Made by a program: the position numbers and the translations under genes. Below are positions 6,414 through 8,588 of a stretch of DNA of 8,588 bases, piece after piece. Position 1 is the stretch's first letter, and each line of letters opens with the position of its first letter. Source of the stretch: Candidatus Scybalocola fimicaballi (GTDB taxonomy: Bacteria; Bacteroidota; Bacteroidia; Bacteroidales; Paludibacteraceae); the NCBI GenBank assembly GCA_002317115.1, contig DCIP01000166.1, positions 1 to 8,588 on the forward strand. The letters are read 5' to 3'. The notes under the pieces were generated by a model. That model saw nothing but the letters and a program-made list of their open reading frames with translations. It did no database searches and was not told the origin of the DNA.

Positions 6414-6445
6414 TTTGATTCAATTAAAAAACATTAATATATTTT
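6414..6445 (+). promoter_or_regulatory. Weak promoter-like pair upstream of the 6506 gene
   Basis: TTTG at 6414-6417 matches the -33 element. Twenty bases later, TATATTTT at 6438-6445 matches seven of eight -7 positions (T in place of the final G). The spacing is right, and transcription would start near 6450, about 55 bases before the ATG at 6506. The surrounding sequence is very AT-rich, so chance matches are common. Confidence 0.35.
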
Positions 6446-6446
6446 T

Positions 6447-6509
6447 ATGAAGTATACTAAATGGTTTTCAACGAAGATGGGACTACTTAGGATTAAAATA
6501 AAACGATGA
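6447..6509 (+). CDS. Possible 20-residue leader ORF overlapping the next start
   Basis: ATG at 6447 opens a 20-codon frame rich in basic residues (…GLLRIKIKR). Its TGA at 6507-6509 overlaps the ATG at 6506-6508 in the ATGA arrangement that favours translational coupling. It might be a leader that feeds ribosomes to the next gene, or the last shred of an older coding region. If the promoter at 6414-6445 is real, transcription would begin just downstream of this ATG, which counts against it. Nothing in the peptide is recognised. Confidence 0.2.
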   Translation: MKYTKWFSTKMGLLRIKIKR

Positions 6510-6907
6510 AAATTCAGGTTGAAATTAAAGGAATTGATTGGATTGATGAAGTTGCTAAAGAAGCTGAGGTTTGTTTTAGGATAGGAAACTCTGCTTATTG
6601 GGCTTTTTGTTCCCCATGTGATTTCTCTATAGGATCTCTATCTAATATAGAAATAAATTTTTTAGAAGATGAAGAGATGTCTTATGAAACTTTTTTTACT
6701 TACAATATAAATAAAGAAATGAAGATTGTCCCTTTCGATAATAGCAGAATATCCTATTATTGTTATGGAAAAATTATTAGTGTGAATCCTATTGTTGTTG
6801 ATTGTGGTGACATACAGTTTGATTACGGTGAATTTTCAAATGATAAAAAAGTTGTTGGAGAATATGTATATTTTGTCATTGCAAGATTAGATATATTAAG
6901 TAGATGA
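6506..6907 (+). CDS. Uncharacterised 133-residue protein, possible Rhs immunity protein
   Basis: I do not recognise a family. The protein is acidic, has no signal peptide or membrane segment, and is predicted to be mostly beta: alternating strands such as MKIQVEIKGIDWI, EVCFRIGNSAYWAF, NIEINFL, RISYYCYGKIISVNPIVVDCGDIQFDY and VGEYVYFVIARLDIL. It has four cysteines, and FCSPCDF at about 34-40 contains a CxxC-like pair. Its low-GC composition differs from the trp operon and from the Rhs tip that follows. A small acidic orphan gene next to an Rhs tip (31 bases downstream) is the classical position of a cytosolic immunity gene. This is inference by location; the cognate toxin is not visible upstream. 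Confidence 0.72.
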   Translation: MKIQVEIKGIDWIDEVAKEAEVCFRIGNSAYWAFCSPCDFSIGSLSNIEINFLEDEEMSYETFFTYNINKEMKIVPFDNSRISYYCYGKIISVNPIVVDCGDIQFDYGEFSNDKKVVGEYVYFVIARLDILSR

Positions 6908-6938
6908 TATCTTGTGAAATTCTAATAATCAATCCCAA

Positions 6939-7184
6939 ATGAGGCAATGTAGGCGAAACAATCAGTTCTCTACTAACTATCTTTTCAATGCCAAAGAGTT
7001 GGACAACGAGACAGGTCTCTATTACTACGGTGCAAGATACTTGGATCCGACGGAAGCGATGTGGCTGAGTGTGGATCCTCTATTCGAGAAATATGCAAGA
7101 ATGAGCCCGTATAACTATTGTATGGGAAATCCGGTGAAGTTGGTGGATCCGGATGGTGGAGAATTACAATTAGTAGGAGAATAA
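6939..7184 (+). pseudogene. Orphan Rhs core tip lacking its toxin domain
   Basis: The 81-codon frame encodes the most conserved end of Rhs/YD-repeat proteins: YLFNAKELDNETGLYYYGARY (14-34), LDP, WLSVDPLFEKY (42-52) and SPYNYCMGNPVKLVDPDG (56-73). A full-length Rhs protein would carry well over a thousand residues before this point and a variable toxin domain after DPDG. Here the frame opens at most to 6918, behind the TGA at 6915-6917, and closes eight residues after DPDG (GELQLVGE). It therefore has neither repeat barrel nor toxin. Its GC-richer stretch contrasts with the AT-rich genes on both sides. Such displaced tips arise when toxin/immunity pairs are exchanged at Rhs loci by recombination in the conserved core. 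It could serve as a recombination target, but it is not a working effector. Confidence 0.85.
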
Positions 7185-7212
7185 AAAAATTAACATTAGA
7201 TGAGTAAATGAA

Positions 7213-7608
7213 ATGAAAAAGTTTTTTTGCTTTTTTTTTATGTCGATACTTTCTGCTTGCATCTTGGGCCAAACTCCAATGCGTGTTAAAAAAGTAAGGT
7301 GTTTTGATTATAGACAAGATACCTGCTTTTCATATGTTATATATGCTACACGAAACGATTCTAGTTTTGTTATAATATCTTATGCACGCGAGAATTTCAA
7401 GAGGGGAAGGGAGATAAAAAAAAGAAAATGGTACGCTTTCAATCTTGAAACGTTATATCCCTATGAAGGAGAATATTTAGTGTTTGGAATGCAAGTGGCA
7501 CCCTCTTCTCCATATATGATGTCATATGGATTAGAACCACAAGAGAAATTCCATAACAAAATATACGTTTCAACAAATACAAATGGTAAGTATATGTTGA
7601 AAGAGTAA
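7213..7608 (+). CDS. Small exported protein, possible periplasmic immunity protein
   Basis: The 131-residue precursor begins with a strong signal sequence (MKKFFCFFFMSILSACILGQ). LSAC at 13-16 fits a lipobox; cleavage by signal peptidase I before Q20 is the alternative, as the residues after the cysteine are not acidic. The mature part is basic and beta-rich with two cysteines (C30, C38) that could pair, and includes the stretches YVIYATRNDSSFVIISYA and KRKWYAFNLETLYPYEGEYLVFGM. No family is recognised. It starts 28 bases after the end of the Rhs tip, exactly where an immunity gene would follow a toxin, so protection in the periplasm or outer membrane is a reasonable guess. The toxin itself is missing. 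Confidence 0.7.
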   Translation: MKKFFCFFFMSILSACILGQTPMRVKKVRCFDYRQDTCFSYVIYATRNDSSFVIISYARENFKRGREIKKRKWYAFNLETLYPYEGEYLVFGMQVAPSSPYMMSYGLEPQEKFHNKIYVSTNTNGKYMLKE

Positions 7609-7624
7609 GCTTCGGTATTTGCGA

Positions 7625-7687
7625 GCTCGTAAGAGCGAGCGTTGAAATATTGCACGGTATGTGCAAATTTAACTACCGTGGAACGGT
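7625..7687. repeat. Cluster of three short inverted repeats between convergent genes
   Basis: Three perfect stems follow one another: GCTCG/CGAGC (7625-7640), TTGCAC/GTGCAA (7650-7666, 5-base loop) and ACCGT/ACGGT (7675-7687, 3-base loop). They fill the gap between the exported-protein gene and the minus-strand LRR gene, ending three bases before the latter's stop. None is followed by a clear T-run on either strand. They may form a two-way termination zone or be part of a small palindromic repeat element. Confidence 0.45.
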
Positions 7688-7689
7688 TG

Positions 7690-8412
7690 TCAAAAATAGC
7701 CAATGGTTGGTTTAAACAACACTGATTTGCAATCTTTGAAAGTGTCCTTTTCAAAATTTACGTTTTCCTTTTTATTCCCCACGATTACAGTTAAATTAGT
7801 GCAGGATTCAAATGCCTTGCTTCCAACATATCCTACGGATGGAGGTAGTGTTATTCGAGCCAAACCGATACAATTGGAAAAAGCATATCTTTGAATGGAT
7901 TGTAGTCCATGAGGGAAATCAAGAAACATCAAATTTTTACATCTATAAAATGCATAATCTCCGATATTAATTAGTGTGGAAGGAACTGTGATGTTTGTTA
8001 ATTCTGTACATCCTGAAAATGCCCGTTTGTCTATGTGGCGCAATTGGGATGGCAATACGATTTTTTTTAATTTAGAACAATCATTAAATGCCTCTTCTCC
8101 AATATTTGTGACGCTCATTTCCATGCCATTGATATGAACGACGTCGGGAATGATAATTGTATCATATTCTTTGTATGATTCGCTAAATCTCACTTCTACA
8201 GTGCTATTAGGTAGTATTTTAAGCTTAAATTTAATCTGCTTTGCGTTGTTATTCCCTTTTTCTTCATTATACAATGTCTGATTATCGACGACGGATGAGG
8301 ATGTCTCCTTTGAGCCATAAATATTATTGTAAAGAAATTCTAACCATTTAATACTAATGGGTATAAAAAGGATAAAAAGAATAGATGTTATAAAAACTTT
8401 GAGTTGCTTCAT
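7690..8412 (-). CDS. Membrane-anchored BspA-type leucine-rich-repeat protein
   Basis: The 240-residue protein has an N-terminal hydrophobic segment (about 7-27) with no lipobox or obvious cleavage site, so it probably stays as a signal anchor with the rest outside the inner membrane. After a polar linker (33-60) and a beta-rich domain (61-103) come regular 23-residue LRR_5 repeats starting at about residues 104, 127, 150, 173 and 196: IGEEAFNDCSKL, IDKRAFSGCTEL, IGDYAFYRCKNL, IQRYAFSNCIGL and VGSKAFESCTNL. A degenerate sixth (EKDTFKDCKSVLF) closes the array. This is the BspA/treponemal type, found in adhesins and surface proteins of oral and gut bacteria. It is short for the family and lacks a C-terminal sorting domain. 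It is transcribed toward the Rhs remnants from its own promoter; its ligand is unknown. Confidence 0.88.
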   Translation of the reverse strand: MKQLKVFITSILFILFIPISIKWLEFLYNNIYGSKETSSSVVDNQTLYNEEKGNNNAKQIKFKLKILPNSTVEVRFSESYKEYDTIIIPDVVHINGMEMSVTNIGEEAFNDCSKLKKIVLPSQLRHIDKRAFSGCTELTNITVPSTLINIGDYAFYRCKNLMFLDFPHGLQSIQRYAFSNCIGLARITLPPSVGYVGSKAFESCTNLTVIVGNKKENVNFEKDTFKDCKSVLFKPTIGYF

Positions 8413-8461
8413 TTTATCAAAATATAGCAGGTGCCAAATGTCATTGAGTGAGTCTATTATG

Positions 8462-8469
8462 CAAAGGTA
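8462..8469 (-). promoter_or_regulatory. Putative -7 promoter element of the LRR gene
   Basis: Read on the minus strand, TACCTTTG matches the Bacteroidetes -7 consensus TAnnTTTG exactly, about 50 bases before the LRR start codon. The -33 position about 20 bases upstream is only T-rich, without a clean TTTG. Confidence 0.5.
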
Positions 8470-8508
8470 GTGTTTTAAGCGTTAAATTAGAATATTATTT
8501 ACCAACAA

Positions 8509-8538
8509 AAAAGGCATCAGATTGCTCTGATGCCTTTT
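8509..8538 (-). terminator. Strong intrinsic terminator of the right-edge minus-strand gene
   Basis: AAAAGGCATCAGA at 8509-8521 and TCTGATGCCTTTT at 8526-8538 form a perfect 13-bp stem with a 4-base loop. On the minus strand the stem runs into a T-tract (six T in all, two of them outside the stem), 21 bases after the TAA at 8562-8560. The + side also ends in T-rich sequence, so it could act in both directions, but no + strand gene leads into it. It insulates the LRR promoter from the upstream gene. Confidence 0.85.
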
Positions 8539-8559
8539 CTTATTTTGGATTATTAGTTA

Positions 8560-8588
8560 TTATCCCTGGTCTCCGCCACCGTTGTTGT
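8560..8588 (-). CDS. C-terminal end of a gene entering from the right edge
   Basis: On the minus strand one frame reads NNGGGDQG then TAA (8562-8560), followed 21 bases later by a strong terminator. A Gly/Asn/Asp-rich tail like this is common at the end of several Bacteroidetes proteins, including HU-type DNA-binding proteins, but eight residues do not identify the gene. The terminator position supports a gene ending here. Another frame (…TRDNN, stop at 8555-8553) is possible but less typical. Confidence 0.5.

Larger units (their letters stand above)
6230..6505 (+). other. 276-base AT-rich gap holding gene remnants
   Basis: No intact gene lies in this interval. It contains a broken lipoprotein start (6283-6378), a possible frame-shifted continuation of it to 6437, a weak promoter-like pair (6414-6445) and a 20-codon open frame that touches the next gene (6447-6509). 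The mixture suggests decayed coding DNA rather than a designed regulatory region. Confidence 0.6.

Noticed and set aside
6461..6490. Mini-frame starting MVFNEDGTT just before the 6506 gene
   Set aside because: Only nine codons between stops; a relation to an Rhs toxin end was considered but cannot be supported from so short a piece.
6985..7317. A 110-codon minus-strand open frame over the Rhs tip
   Set aside because: The plus strand encodes the highly conserved Rhs end; the minus frame has no family-like features.
7439..7754. Minus-strand open frames (75 and 97 codons) over the exported-protein gene
   Set aside because: They overlap each other and a plus-strand gene with a strong signal peptide, and the longer one runs into the 5'-opposite end of the LRR gene in another frame.
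7703..7894. A plus-strand 63-codon frame inside the LRR gene
   Set aside because: It is antisense to the clear 23-residue LRR repeats.
7825..8100. Regular spacing of similar DNA as a possible CRISPR-like array
   Set aside because: The about 69-base periodicity is the coding trace of the 23-residue LRR repeats, without identical repeats or unique spacers.

Overview
The window looks like chromosomal DNA of a member of the Bacteroidales (Bacteroides/Prevotella-like). Three kinds of evidence support this. Genes start without a clear Shine-Dalgarno sequence but sit behind A-rich leaders. Several upstream regions carry the Bacteroidetes -7 hexamer-like element TAnnTTTG. The gene families are also typical of the phylum: an HU-CCDC81/SPOR membrane protein, a PorT-type outer membrane protein, Rhs tips with the DPDG end, a BspA-type leucine-rich-repeat protein and a DUF3791 protein.

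Layout: positions 3-149 hold the last 48 codons of a gene entering from the left, possibly a PIN-domain remnant. A 240-base promoter region follows. Positions 390-5620 hold a tight seven-gene run on the + strand with gaps of 1 to about 31 bases: trpD, trpC, an HU-CCDC81/SPOR membrane protein, a DMP19-like (DUF4375) protein, a PorT-like outer membrane protein, trpF and a DedA membrane protein. It ends in a strong intrinsic terminator at 5656-5691. The run supplies three consecutive steps of tryptophan synthesis (anthranilate phosphoribosyl transfer, PRA isomerisation, indole-glycerol-phosphate ring closure). TrpE/G and TrpA/B must be encoded elsewhere. Three envelope or DNA-binding-type genes are embedded between trpC and trpF.

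The rest (about 5700-8588) is accessory-type DNA, more AT-rich and patchy. A promoter at 5705-5712 leads into two small genes, a DUF3791 protein and a 70-residue partner-like protein, which resemble the small flanking parts of a toxin-antitoxin-like module whose large partner is absent. Next come a broken lipoprotein start (6283-6378), a 133-residue orphan protein that may be an immunity protein, an isolated Rhs core tip without toxin (6939-7184) and a small exported protein that may be a second immunity protein. This reads as a decayed Rhs toxin/immunity locus. A cluster of three small hairpins (7625-7687) separates it from a convergent minus-strand gene for a membrane-anchored BspA-type LRR protein, which has its own promoter. 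At the right edge the tail of another minus-strand gene (ending NNGGGDQG) runs into a perfect 13-bp terminator.

No rRNA, tRNA, CRISPR array, intact transposase or integrase was seen.
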